Shown: positions 17,857 to 26,278 of the stretch, piece after piece | Numbering within the stretch: position 1 is the first letter of the stretch | Layout of the letters: the number at the start of each line of letters is the position of its first letter | NCBI GenBank assembly: GCA_039683515.1 | Contig: JBDKRG010000058.1 | Span: 1-64,000 of the forward strand | Length of the DNA: 64,000 nucleotides | Source of the DNA: JAJFUE01 sp039683515 | GTDB lineage: Bacteria; Sumerlaeota; Sumerlaeia; MVZB01 | Direction of reading: 5' to 3' | The notes under the pieces: model-generated | What the model saw: only the letters and a program-made list of their open reading frames with translations | Told to the model about the DNA's origin: nothing | The model's database searches: none | Program-made: the position numbers and the translations under genes

Positions 17857-17885
17857 TTGTTTTCTGCCCCAGAATGTTATATACC
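17857..17885 (+). promoter_or_regulatory. Putative sigma-70 promoter for the 17934-19733 lipoprotein
   Basis: TTGTTT is followed after 17 bp by TATACC, with an overlapping TTATAT alternative. It lies about 50 bp before the start codon in a stretch that is AT-rich for this genome. Confidence 0.35.
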
Positions 17886-17933
17886 TTCCCTTGCGCGATG
17901 TCCCCACACAGTTATCGGACTCGGAGGCCGGCC

Positions 17934-19733
17934 ATGACGTTCAGGATCCTCGTTCTCTCCCTCGCCATGCTTTCGCTCGCCTCCTGTTCCAAGAAGCCAG
18001 CCCTCGACCCCTCGGGTTTTTACCTTGCCCAGGGCGGCCGCACGTATCTTGAAATCCATCGCGGCGAAAGCGGCGACTTTATCGTCGCGCCTTCCGCCCC
18101 CGGCCAGATGATCACGCTCAAGATCGAGCCCGACCGGTTCGTTCTGGAAGAGTCCATCTCCATGGGCCCGTCGGCCGAGATGTCCAGCACGAAGCGGTTC
18201 AAGCCGTCCGCGACCGTCCCCGGCGACTGGGACCTCGTCGAGCACGTGATCACGGTCTCGCAGGGGAGCAACTCGGGGCAATCGACCCTGACCCGGCCGA
18301 TGCCCTCATCCCTTCACCGTGCCGACCGCGCGGCCCTCCAGTATTACGCGCTTCTCGACAACATGGCCGCGCCCGGGCCGGTCGACCCCGAGCAGCGCAA
18401 GGCCGACAACAAGCGGCTTCTCGAGATCGCCCGGTCCATCGTCGACAAGAGCCCCGACGATGTTTTCCTGCGCGTCCTGCTTCTTGACGCCCTCCAGCGC
18501 AACCGCGACGCCGCCCGGCTCGAGTCGGAACTGGCGAAATACGCCGAGCCCTTGAAGAACTCGGGCAATTTCTCGCTCGCCTATGCCGCGCGGATGGCCG
18601 CGCGCAATCTCAAGGTCATCAAGGCCGAGATCAACGGCCGCAACGCCTGGCGCAACCTGAACGCATCAACCGACCTGAACGCCCAATGGATGCTGATGCA
18701 GGCTCTCCCCGACGACGCGATCGTCATGAACCCCGACATCTATTTTATCGATAAATTCGCCGGGCAGGCCGTGCCGAACCTGCTCGGGGTTCAGACGTTC
18801 TTCAGGACGATGCGCGTCGAAACGATTTATGCCATGCTCCTCGGCCGGCCGCATGATGCCTTGCTCGCCCTGACCTCGCTCATCCGGATCGGCCACGCAA
18901 TGATCGAGGACGGCCCGCTGATCAACCGGCTGATTGGCATCGCCACCACCCAGATCGCGACCGAGGGGATGAAGTTTTACGTCCTGAACGTCAGCGATTC
19001 GGCGCGCGATCTGGACGAGGCGTGGGCCGGGCTCGAAAAACTCAACGCCGCGTATGCCTCGCCCAACCAGGCGAGCCTGTTCTCGATGGAATCCCCCATG
19101 GCCACGCTTTATCAGGGCTACCGGGAGCTCAATCGCCAGGAGGCCGTGACGCGCCTCAAGACCGCCGACGCCAATTTCGCGCTGCTGCGCATGGCGACCG
19201 CCGCGCGCGGCCGGCTGCTCGCGGCCGGATCGTTCCCATCCGGCAACGACCAGTTCGCGCCGTATCTGACCACGCCCCCGATCGACCCGTTCACCTCGGC
19301 CACGCTGCTGATGATTTCGACCGCCGACAAATTCACCGCCTACAGCACCGGCCCCGATCGCGACGACGACCGCGCCCAGGTGACCTATGACCCCACCAAC
19401 GGCACGCTCAGCGACGGCGATATCGTCTGCGCGGTCCCGCGCGCGCGCAAATACCCCATCCCCGCCGGCGGGCTTCACGCGGCCACGGCCGAGGACGTCC
19501 GCCGCCAGATGCCGAACGGCCTCCCCGCCGACGTGTTTGCCACCACCAAGGGGCGGCCGCTCAACATCGGCCAGACGCGCCCGCTGACGATCTTCAGCTG
19601 GGGGCCGGACATGGACGAGCGCGCCATGCCGCCGTCTCGAAAAGCTCCGCCGCGCGCCGTCCCCGAGATCCAGTACGACCCGACCAACGGCACCAACTCC
19701 GACGGCGACCTGATCATGACCGTAAGTCCGTAG
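17934..19733 (+). CDS. Lipoprotein of unknown function with two DPTNGT-x-SDGD motifs
   Basis: The product is 599 residues from the ATG at 17934, preceded by GGAGG; the frame extends upstream without a better start. A lipoprotein signal with lipobox LASC is followed by an approximately 100-residue beta-rich domain and a helical middle (residues ~130-430) resembling tetratricopeptide-type packing, though no confident repeats were assigned. Near the C-terminus YDPTNGTLSDGDIV and YDPTNGTNSDGDLI recur about 100 residues apart. That motif is typical of the C-terminal region of planctomycete type II-secretion-like pseudopilins (H-x9-DG proteins), but no prepilin cleavage motif is seen here. The TAG stop is part of a dispersed GTAGGCC hairpin. 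Envelope location is likely; the function is unknown. Confidence 0.8.
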   Translation: MTFRILVLSLAMLSLASCSKKPALDPSGFYLAQGGRTYLEIHRGESGDFIVAPSAPGQMITLKIEPDRFVLEESISMGPSAEMSSTKRFKPSATVPGDWDLVEHVITVSQGSNSGQSTLTRPMPSSLHRADRAALQYYALLDNMAAPGPVDPEQRKADNKRLLEIARSIVDKSPDDVFLRVLLLDALQRNRDAARLESELAKYAEPLKNSGNFSLAYAARMAARNLKVIKAEINGRNAWRNLNASTDLNAQWMLMQALPDDAIVMNPDIYFIDKFAGQAVPNLLGVQTFFRTMRVETIYAMLLGRPHDALLALTSLIRIGHAMIEDGPLINRLIGIATTQIATEGMKFYVLNVSDSARDLDEAWAGLEKLNAAYASPNQASLFSMESPMATLYQGYRELNRQEAVTRLKTADANFALLRMATAARGRLLAAGSFPSGNDQFAPYLTTPPIDPFTSATLLMISTADKFTAYSTGPDRDDDRAQVTYDPTNGTLSDGDIVCAVPRARKYPIPAGGLHAATAEDVRRQMPNGLPADVFATTKGRPLNIGQTRPLTIFSWGPDMDERAMPPSRKAPPRAVPEIQYDPTNGTNSDGDLIMTVSP

Positions 19734-20166
19734 GCCGCTTCGGCCCGAAGCGGCATGCCTGGTCAACGTGGGGCATCATCACGGTGGGGCCGCGCCAGTC
19801 AATCGCCGGTTCGATTACGATTACGACGCACGACGCACGAGGACGAAGAAAAACTGTGGGGCCGGCGCCCCCGCCGGCCATTTGTTAGCGCTAGTCAAGC
19901 AGAGGTTCGGAAATCCGGATGAGCGCATTATCCGTGCATCGTGTGGCAATGAGTCGCGCTTTCAGCGCTCGGTTGGATGCGTCGCTGACCTGGGGCTCCG
20001 CTTCGCTTCGCCCCAGGCTGGTATGACTGCGCGCCTTTGGCGCTTTCGGGATCAGCCGATTTGGCAATGCCGTATTGTGATGACATGCACGAGCACGAAA
20101 TAAAGAGCGCCGGAGCCCTGAAGCTCCGGCGTTCTCAAAATGGTCCCCCTGCTTGCGCGGGACTTT
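19734..20166. repeat. Intergenic region built of several dispersed repeat families
   Basis: No gene is visible in about 430 bp. In order it holds a GCCGCTTCGGCCCGAAGCGGC hairpin starting at the preceding stop codon, GATTACGATTACGACGCACG (reverse of the TCGTGC/TCGTAA array), a GCCGGCGCCCCCGCCGGC hairpin, and a segment of about 120 bp with CTGGGGCTCCGCTTCGCTTC / GCCCCAGGCTGG and TGCGCGCCTTTGGCGC palindromes. A final ATGCACGAGCACGAAAT word lies near 20090. Confidence 0.7.
20105..20140 (-). terminator. Intrinsic terminator of fabG
   Basis: ACGCCGGAGCTTCAGGGCTCCGGCGC forms a strong stem and is followed on the minus strand by TCTTTATTT. It sits about 25 bp beyond the fabG stop. Confidence 0.7.
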
Positions 20167-20919
20167 TTACTGCATCGCCATGCCGCCGTTGACGTTGAGC
20201 ACCTGGCCGGTGATGTAGGTGGCCATCGGGCTCGCCAGGAACAGCACCGCGTCGGCGACTTCCTCGGGCTGGCCGAGGCGGCCCATCGGGACGGCCTTGA
20301 GGAGCTGTTCCTTGACCTCGTCGCTCAGGACGTCGGTCATCGCGGTCTGGATGAACCCCGGCGCGACGGCGTTGACGGTCACGCCGCGGCCGCCCAGCTC
20401 GCGCGCCAGCGACTTGCTGAAGCCGATGATGCCGGCCTTGCTCGCCGAGTAGTTGCACTGGCCGGCGTTGCCGATGACGCCGACGACCGAGGCGATCGAC
20501 ACGATGCGCCCCGAGCGCTGCTTCGCCATGTGGCGCGCCGCGGCCTTCGAGCACGCGAACACCGACGTCAGGTTGATCTTCAGGACCAGGTCCCAGTCCT
20601 CGGGCGTCATGCGCGCCAGCAGCTTGTCGCGCGTGATCCCGGCGTTATTCACGAGGATGTCGATCTTGCCGAGCCTGGCGACCGTCTCGTCGACCAGCTT
20701 GGCGCACGCCTCGACGTTCGAAACGTCGCAGCCGGCCGCCTCGACGCGCGCGCCGGTGGCCGCGGCCAGTTCGTTGGCCGTCGCCTGCGCCCCCTCCAGG
20801 TTCAGGTCGGCGACGACGACCGTCGCGCCCTGTTTAGCCAGCGCCTGGCTGATGCAGCGGCCGATGCCGCGCGCCCCGCCCGTGACGATCGCAACTTGAT
20901 CTTTCAGCATCGCGTCCAT
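20167..20919 (-). CDS. fabG: 3-oxoacyl-[acyl-carrier-protein] reductase
   Basis: The product is 250 residues, a short-chain dehydrogenase for the first reductive step of fatty acid elongation, NADPH-dependent and cytoplasmic. Visible signatures are the cofactor loop TGGARGIGRCI, NNAG in ILVNNAGITRDKL, the catalytic Ser in SIASVVGVIGNAGQ and YxxxK in NYSASKAGIIGFSK. The C-terminal end GMAMQ fits FabG. The start at 20919 follows AAGGAG; a second ATG at 20910 is the alternative. It stands alone, with a terminator downstream, and is not linked to fabH at 61752. Confidence 0.93.
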   Translation of the reverse strand: MDAMLKDQVAIVTGGARGIGRCISQALAKQGATVVVADLNLEGAQATANELAAATGARVEAAGCDVSNVEACAKLVDETVARLGKIDILVNNAGITRDKLLARMTPEDWDLVLKINLTSVFACSKAAARHMAKQRSGRIVSIASVVGVIGNAGQCNYSASKAGIIGFSKSLARELGGRGVTVNAVAPGFIQTAMTDVLSDEVKEQLLKAVPMGRLGQPEEVADAVLFLASPMATYITGQVLNVNGGMAMQ

Positions 20920-21027
20920 GTGTCGTATCCGCTCCTTACGTAGGTGTGCCGCGCTGCACTCAACAACAAGGCGCGACCGGTCAACACAATGTCAAAACCA
21001 GTCCTGACCGACAAGGAAAAACCTTCA

Positions 21028-24000
21028 TCAGGCCTCCTGGCGCACCTCGGCCGCCCGCGCCCCGCGCGCGATGCGCCGCGCGAAGAACCGGCCGACGTCG
21101 TCGAAGATCGAATACGCCACCGGGGTCGCCACCAGCGTCAGCAGCAGCGAAAGCGTCTGGCCGCCGACGACCACGCTCGAGATCGTGCGGTTGGTCGCCG
21201 CGCCCGCGCCCTGCGAGAAGAGCAGCGGCCCCATGCCGGCCACGAACGCCACCGTCGTCATCAGGATCGGCCGCAACCGGTCCATGTTCGCCGCGAAGAT
21301 CGCCTCGTCGCGCTCCATCCCTTTCGCGCGCAGCTGGTTCGTGTGGTCGATCTGCAGGATGGCGTTTTTCTTCACGACCGCGAACAGCACCATCACGCCC
21401 AGCAGTGAAAGGATGTTAAGCGACTCGCCGAAAATCAGCAGCGCGATCAGCATGAACGGGATCGTGAGCGGCAGCGACAGCAGGATCGTGATCGGATGCA
21501 GCCACGACTCGAACTGCGCCGCAAGAACCAGGTAGATGAAGATGAACGCCAGGACGAACGCCATGAGGAACGCCTTGAACGCGCGGTTCATTTCCTTCGA
21601 CTGGCCGACTGCCGTGCGCGTGTATTCAGGCCCCATGTTGAGCCGGTTGCCTTCGTTTTCAAGCGCGTCCAGAAGCGCGCGCTGCGAGGCGCCAGGGGTC
21701 ATGTTGCAGGTGATCGTGATCTGGCGCTGGCGGTTCATGCGGTCGATCTGGGACGGGCCGGTCCCCTCGTCGACCCTCACGACGTCGGCGAGCGAGACCG
21801 ACCCCAGCTTGCTCGACGGGACGGTCATCTCGCGCAGGTGCTCGACGCTGGCGCGGCGGTCGGCCTGCGCGCGCACGTGGATCTCGTATTGCTCGCCGTT
21901 TTCGTAGTAGTCCGAGACCTTGTCGCCGGCCACGAGCAGCCGCAGCGCGCCGGCCACGTCCTCGACCGCCACGCCGAGGTCGTCGGCCTTGGCCCGGTCG
22001 ATGCTCACGCCCAGCTCGGGCTTGCCGACGACGAGCGAGGTGTCGACGTCGACCGACCCCGGGGTCTTCCGCAGCGCGTCGGCCATGCTCGACGCATACC
22101 CGGTGAGCTTTTTCATGTCCGGGCCGGCGACGAGGTACTGGACGGCGGTGTTGCCGAAGCCGCCTCCAGAGAACGGCGGGATCACGCTGACATTCATGCG
22201 GAGGCTCTGGCCTGCGTAGCGTGGCAGTAGTTTTTTGCGGATGAAGTTCATGATGTCGATCTGTCGGAAATCGCGCGCGGTCGGGTCGATCAGCTTCACA
22301 TAGATCGAGCCTTTGTTGGCAATATGCTGGTCGGTATCGGCCGTGCTCGCGATTGTGTAGTGGACGCCGTTGAGCGTGCGGATGTCGCGCGCGATTCGTG
22401 CCACGATCAGCTGTGTTGCCTCGAGCGAGGTTCCCTCCGGCGCGCGGATGTCGACCTGGAACTGCGACTCGTCATCGTCAGGCATGAAGTTCTTCGGGAT
22501 GTGCGCGACAAGGAGCGGGCAGATCGCGAGTGACCCGAACGCCATCGCGACGATCACCCAGCGGCGCCGCATTGAAAAGCGCAGCAGGGCCGCGTAGCCC
22601 GCCTCGATCCAGCGATAAAATCCCCGGCTCTTGCTGGCGGGCGCGGCTTTTTCGTTCGATCTGCGCAGCCACCTGGACGCGAGCATCGGCGTCAGGATGA
22701 AACTGACGAGCATGCTGATGACGATCGCGCCCGACATCGTGATGCCGAAGCTGCTCATGAAGCGGCCGACGATCCCGCTCATCATCGCCACCGGCACGAA
22801 GACCGCAACGAGCGACAGCGTAATCGCCAGGACGGCAAGGCCGATCTCTCGCGTCGCGCCGATCGCCGCTTCGAATGGGCTGTATTTCTTCTCCTCGATA
22901 TACCTGAAAATATTTTCGAGCACCACGATCGCGTCGTCGATGACGATGCCGACCGACAGCGTCAGCGCAAGGAGCGTGAGCATGTTGAGCGTGTAGCCCA
23001 TCGTGTCGATCACGAAGAACGCGCCGATGATCGACGTCGGGATGGCGAGCGCCGCAATGATCGTCGTGCGCGAGTTGGCGAGGAAGAAATATACGATCAC
23101 GGCCGCCAGGATCGCGCCCAGAATCAGGTGCTCCTGCACCGCGTCGACCGAGGCCTGGATATATGTCGACTGGTCGCGCGCGACCTCGAGCCGGTAGTCG
23201 CCCGGGAGGGTCCGCCTCAAATCGGCAAGCCGCTCCTTGACGTCCTTCACCACCTGGACGGTGTTTGTCCCCGATTGCTTCCGGATCTCGAGCAGCACCG
23301 ACGGCGTCTCGTTGAACTGCGCGAGGCTTTCGGCCTCCTCGGTGCCGTCGACGACAATGCCGAGGTCATTGATCGTGATCGAGTGGCCGTCCCTGTTGGC
23401 GACTGCGATCGCGCCGAGGTCCGCGGGTTTGGTGACGCGTCCGAGCGTGCGCACCGTGAACTCGCGTTCCCCCTGTTTCACGCTGCCGCCAGGGACCTGC
23501 AGATTTTGCCGCGAGAGCGCCCGTTGCACATCCGTGACGGTGAGATTGAGCGCCTTGAGCCGAAGCGGATCGAGCTGCACGTTAATCTGGCGTTTCTGCC
23601 CGCCGACGATCGAAACCTTGCCAACGCCCTTGACCGATTCGAGGCGGCGCTTGAGCGTTTTGTCGGTATACTCCGTGATCTCGCGGATCGATGCGGGCGC
23701 GGTGACCGCCAGCGTAAGCACCGGAGCCGAATCCGTCTCCATCTTTTCGATGAGCGGCTGCTCAATGTCCTTCGGCAATTCGTTGAGCGCGCCATTGATC
23801 TTGTCGCGGACTTCTTGCGCCGCAACGTCGAGGTTTTTCTCGAGATGAAAAATCAGGAACACCTGCGAGACCCCCTCGACCGACACCGAGCGCAGCTCGT
23901 CGATGCCGCTGACCGAGTTGACCGCCTCTTCGATCTTGTCGGTCACCTCGGTCTCGATCTCGTCGGGCGCGGCGCCGGTCAGTACGGTCGTCACGGTGAT

Positions 24001-24135
24001 GACCGGGATGTCGACCTTCGGGAAGCGGTCGACGCCGAGCCGCTGATACGAGAACAGCCCGAAAACGGCGAGGACCAGGATCAGCACCGAGGCAAAGATC
24101 GGCCGCTTGACGCAAATCTCAGCCAGCTTATGCAT
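21028..24135 (-). CDS. RND efflux transporter, inner-membrane pump (AcrB/MexF family)
   Basis: The product is 1035 residues. The N-terminus CVKRPIFASVLILVLAVFG is the standard HAE1-type start. The proton-relay residues are present: Asp-Asp in GIVIDDAIVVLENIFRYI of TM4 and Lys in VVKKNAILQIDHTNQLR of TM10. Two large periplasmic porter/docking loops of about 300 residues separate TM1-2 and TM7-8, as expected. It pumps hydrophobic or amphipathic compounds using the proton gradient, with the adaptor encoded directly upstream (24194-25444). Repression by the TetR regulator at 25437-26036 is expected. No outer-membrane channel gene is in this operon. Confidence 0.95.
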   Translation of the reverse strand: MHKLAEICVKRPIFASVLILVLAVFGLFSYQRLGVDRFPKVDIPVITVTTVLTGAAPDEIETEVTDKIEEAVNSVSGIDELRSVSVEGVSQVFLIFHLEKNLDVAAQEVRDKINGALNELPKDIEQPLIEKMETDSAPVLTLAVTAPASIREITEYTDKTLKRRLESVKGVGKVSIVGGQKRQINVQLDPLRLKALNLTVTDVQRALSRQNLQVPGGSVKQGEREFTVRTLGRVTKPADLGAIAVANRDGHSITINDLGIVVDGTEEAESLAQFNETPSVLLEIRKQSGTNTVQVVKDVKERLADLRRTLPGDYRLEVARDQSTYIQASVDAVQEHLILGAILAAVIVYFFLANSRTTIIAALAIPTSIIGAFFVIDTMGYTLNMLTLLALTLSVGIVIDDAIVVLENIFRYIEEKKYSPFEAAIGATREIGLAVLAITLSLVAVFVPVAMMSGIVGRFMSSFGITMSGAIVISMLVSFILTPMLASRWLRRSNEKAAPASKSRGFYRWIEAGYAALLRFSMRRRWVIVAMAFGSLAICPLLVAHIPKNFMPDDDESQFQVDIRAPEGTSLEATQLIVARIARDIRTLNGVHYTIASTADTDQHIANKGSIYVKLIDPTARDFRQIDIMNFIRKKLLPRYAGQSLRMNVSVIPPFSGGGFGNTAVQYLVAGPDMKKLTGYASSMADALRKTPGSVDVDTSLVVGKPELGVSIDRAKADDLGVAVEDVAGALRLLVAGDKVSDYYENGEQYEIHVRAQADRRASVEHLREMTVPSSKLGSVSLADVVRVDEGTGPSQIDRMNRQRQITITCNMTPGASQRALLDALENEGNRLNMGPEYTRTAVGQSKEMNRAFKAFLMAFVLAFIFIYLVLAAQFESWLHPITILLSLPLTIPFMLIALLIFGESLNILSLLGVMVLFAVVKKNAILQIDHTNQLRAKGMERDEAIFAANMDRLRPILMTTVAFVAGMGPLLFSQGAGAATNRTISSVVVGGQTLSLLLTLVATPVAYSIFDDVGRFFARRIARGARAAEVRQEA

Positions 24136-24193
24136 GGAGACGTCTCATTTCGTGGAACGGACTAATGGGTCGTAGCGGTCTCACGCGGCGTAT

Positions 24194-25444
24194 TCAATTC
24201 ACTGCTGACCCGTCGCTCACGCCGGCGGGGTTGAGGATGACGCGTTCGGCCTTATCAAGGCCGGCGATGATCTGGGTCCCCTGCGGGGTGGTTTCGCCGA
24301 CGGTCACGATCTTCTGCCGGGCGACGCCGCCGCTGACCACGAACAGGCGCGTCACGTCGCCGCCGTGCGTCAGCGCGGAGGCTGGGACGAACATCGCCAC
24401 CGAGCTGGCGCCGGTGTCCAGCCGAGCCGTCGCGAACAGGCCCGGGCGCAGCTTGAAATCCGCGTTGTCGACGAGCGCCTCGACCGTCAGCGAGCGCGTC
24501 GCGGTGTCGAGCGCCGGGCTGATCAGGTTGACCCGGCCGTGGAACGTTTCGCCCGGGAATCCCTCGACCGTGAACGAAATGACCTGGCCGGGCCGGATCT
24601 GCCCGACGTACTGCTGCGGAACGGTCACCTTGAGCCGCAGCGGGCTGACCTTGACGAGGCGCACGACATTGCCGGTCCCCATCATCACCTCGAGCCACTC
24701 CCCGACCGACGTCAGTTTCTCGACGACCATGCCGTCGAACGGGGCGACGATCAGCGTGTCGGCCAGCGTCTGGCGCAGCGTCACGACCTTGGCCATCGCC
24801 GTCTTGTAGCCCTGGTAGGTTTCCAGCGCCTGGCGGACGGTCTGGTCGTACGTGCTGCGCGCGGCCTCCAGCTCCGAGCTCACCCGGTCGAACTCCGACT
24901 TGGCGATCGCGTTGCCCGCGTCCAGAGCCTTGTAGCGGCGGTAATTGCGCTCGGCCAGGTCGAGCTTGGCCTTGACCACCTTGACGTCGGGCATGTTCTT
25001 CGGGTCGAACGGTTCGTTCTCGTTCTTCATGCCGAGCTTGACGCGCAGTTCCTCGGCAGAGGCTTCGCCCTCGGCCAGGCTGTTGCGCGCGTTGGTCGGG
25101 TCGAGCTGCACGAGCGGGTCGCCCTTTCGGACCATGCTGCCGCGGTCGACGTAAAACGTCTGGACGATCCCCGAGACCCTCGCCGCGACACGCGTCTCCT
25201 CGTCCGGCGCCAGCGTCCCTGTAAGCCCGACGGTCTGGCCACGGTTCACCACCGTGACGGCCGTCGTCAGCAGGTCGCTTCGGCTCGAAGCGACATTCCC
25301 TCCGGCGGCCGGCGCCGGCGCCTGCGTCGCGTGCGCCGAATCCGTGAAGCCGAGCGATTGCTTCCCCCCGTTGCCGCAACCCGCAGCGACCGAAACGGCC
25401 ACGGCGGCCCCAACCCACGCCCCGATGAAAGAGACCCTATTCAT
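24194..25444 (-). CDS. RND efflux periplasmic adaptor lipoprotein
   Basis: The product is 416 residues. A signal ends in a lipobox-like VAAGC. The membrane-fusion layout is clear: a first lipoyl half (RVSGIVQTFYVDRGSMVRKGDPL), an alpha-hairpin of coiled-coil helices around residues 120-210, a second lipoyl half (IVAPFDGMVVEKLTSVGEW), then beta-barrel and membrane-proximal domains (FHGRVNLISPALDTATRSL, RPGLFATARLDTGA). It bridges the RND pump to an outer-membrane channel. Its start overlaps the tetR stop by 8 bp, so tetR, adaptor and pump form one transcript, and the pump follows after about 58 bp. Confidence 0.93.
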   Translation of the reverse strand: MNRVSFIGAWVGAAVAVSVAAGCGNGGKQSLGFTDSAHATQAPAPAAGGNVASSRSDLLTTAVTVVNRGQTVGLTGTLAPDEETRVAARVSGIVQTFYVDRGSMVRKGDPLVQLDPTNARNSLAEGEASAEELRVKLGMKNENEPFDPKNMPDVKVVKAKLDLAERNYRRYKALDAGNAIAKSEFDRVSSELEAARSTYDQTVRQALETYQGYKTAMAKVVTLRQTLADTLIVAPFDGMVVEKLTSVGEWLEVMMGTGNVVRLVKVSPLRLKVTVPQQYVGQIRPGQVISFTVEGFPGETFHGRVNLISPALDTATRSLTVEALVDNADFKLRPGLFATARLDTGASSVAMFVPASALTHGGDVTRLFVVSGGVARQKIVTVGETTPQGTQIIAGLDKAERVILNPAGVSDGSAVN

Positions 25445-26036
25445 GTTGCCCCCCGCTCCCGCCGGTCGGCGTCAAACGGCGTTCCTCGGCTTCGACCATC
25501 CCGACGAGCTGCGCGATCACCTCTTCGCGCTCCCGCGCGTCGGTCGCGATGCTGAGCGACTCCATGATCCACAAGCCCTCGATCGCGAGCAGGATCGCGT
25601 TGATGAACGGCTTCGGCAACCCCTGGGCGCTGTATTTCTCGATAAACTCGTAGCGTTGATCCCGGATCGGGGCAAACAGCGACGGGTCGTAGGCCGCCGC
25701 CAGCAGCGACGACGACAGCCCCTGCATCTTGCCGGTCGCCAGGACGTCTCGGGTGGCGAGGATAGCGCTCCTCAGGTCCCGGCCGGGTCCCTGCGGGAGC
25801 GTCGGCACAATATCCTTGGCGTGATCGAGCACGGTCATCGGCATCCGCGTCAGCATCGCCCGGATCAACGCTTCCTTGTTGCGGAAATGGTAGAGGAGCC
25901 CGCCCTTGCTGACGCCCGCCCGGGCGGCCACCGCGTCGAGCGTCAGGTGCACCGCTCCCGATTCGCGGACGACCTCCTCGGCGGCGGCCAGGATCGACTC
26001 GTACGAGTTTTGTGCGCTGGTTTCAGGTGTTGTCAT
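25437..26036 (-). CDS. TetR-family repressor of the RND efflux operon
   Basis: The product is about 199 residues from the ATG at 26036; the longer reading to 26129 would run through the operators and is rejected. The helix-turn-helix reads LDAVAARAGVSKGGLLYHF. The C-terminal ligand domain (EGLWIMESLSIATDAREREEVIAQLVGM) is of the TetR_C type. It is the first gene of the operon. Two near-identical palindromes overlap its promoter, so the simplest model is self-repression plus repression of the pump, relieved by a pump substrate. The ligand is unknown. Confidence 0.92.
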   Translation of the reverse strand: MTTPETSAQNSYESILAAAEEVVRESGAVHLTLDAVAARAGVSKGGLLYHFRNKEALIRAMLTRMPMTVLDHAKDIVPTLPQGPGRDLRSAILATRDVLATGKMQGLSSSLLAAAYDPSLFAPIRDQRYEFIEKYSAQGLPKPFINAILLAIEGLWIMESLSIATDAREREEVIAQLVGMVEAEERRLTPTGGSGGQHE

Positions 26037-26069
26037 GCCCCGTTGGCCCCTTTGCTTCGTCGGCCGGAC

Positions 26070-26125
26070 TATACCGTCCAGACGGTATACCATGAAGTAT
26101 ACCGTCTGGACGGTACAGATTGCAA
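26070..26125 (-). promoter_or_regulatory. Promoter with two TetR-type operators
   Basis: Two palindromes share one core: ATACCGTC-CA-GACGGTAT (26071-26088) and TACCGTC-TG-GACGGTA (26100-26115). On the minus strand TTGCAA (26120-26125) and TATACT (26096-26101) form -35 and -10 boxes 18 bp apart. One operator fills the spacer and the other covers the expected transcription start, a classic repressor layout. Confidence 0.8.
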
Positions 26126-26185
26126 TCAAAAGATCTTGGAGTCTTGAATGTTCCGGGAAGAGGGCCGTTTGAGGGCTTGTCGGCT

Positions 26186-26219
26186 AAAAAAAGGAACCGG
26201 GTCCTGTTCGGACCCGGCC
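26186..26219 (-). terminator. Intrinsic terminator of the flagellin gene
   Basis: On the minus strand CCGGGTCC-GAACA-GGACCCGG is followed by TTCCTTTTTTT, about 60 bp after the flagellin stop codon. Confidence 0.85.
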
Positions 26220-26278
26220 CTCTCTCCCCTGCGGATTGGCCCTAACCGGGCGTGTCGCAGACTTATGTAAACCATTGA

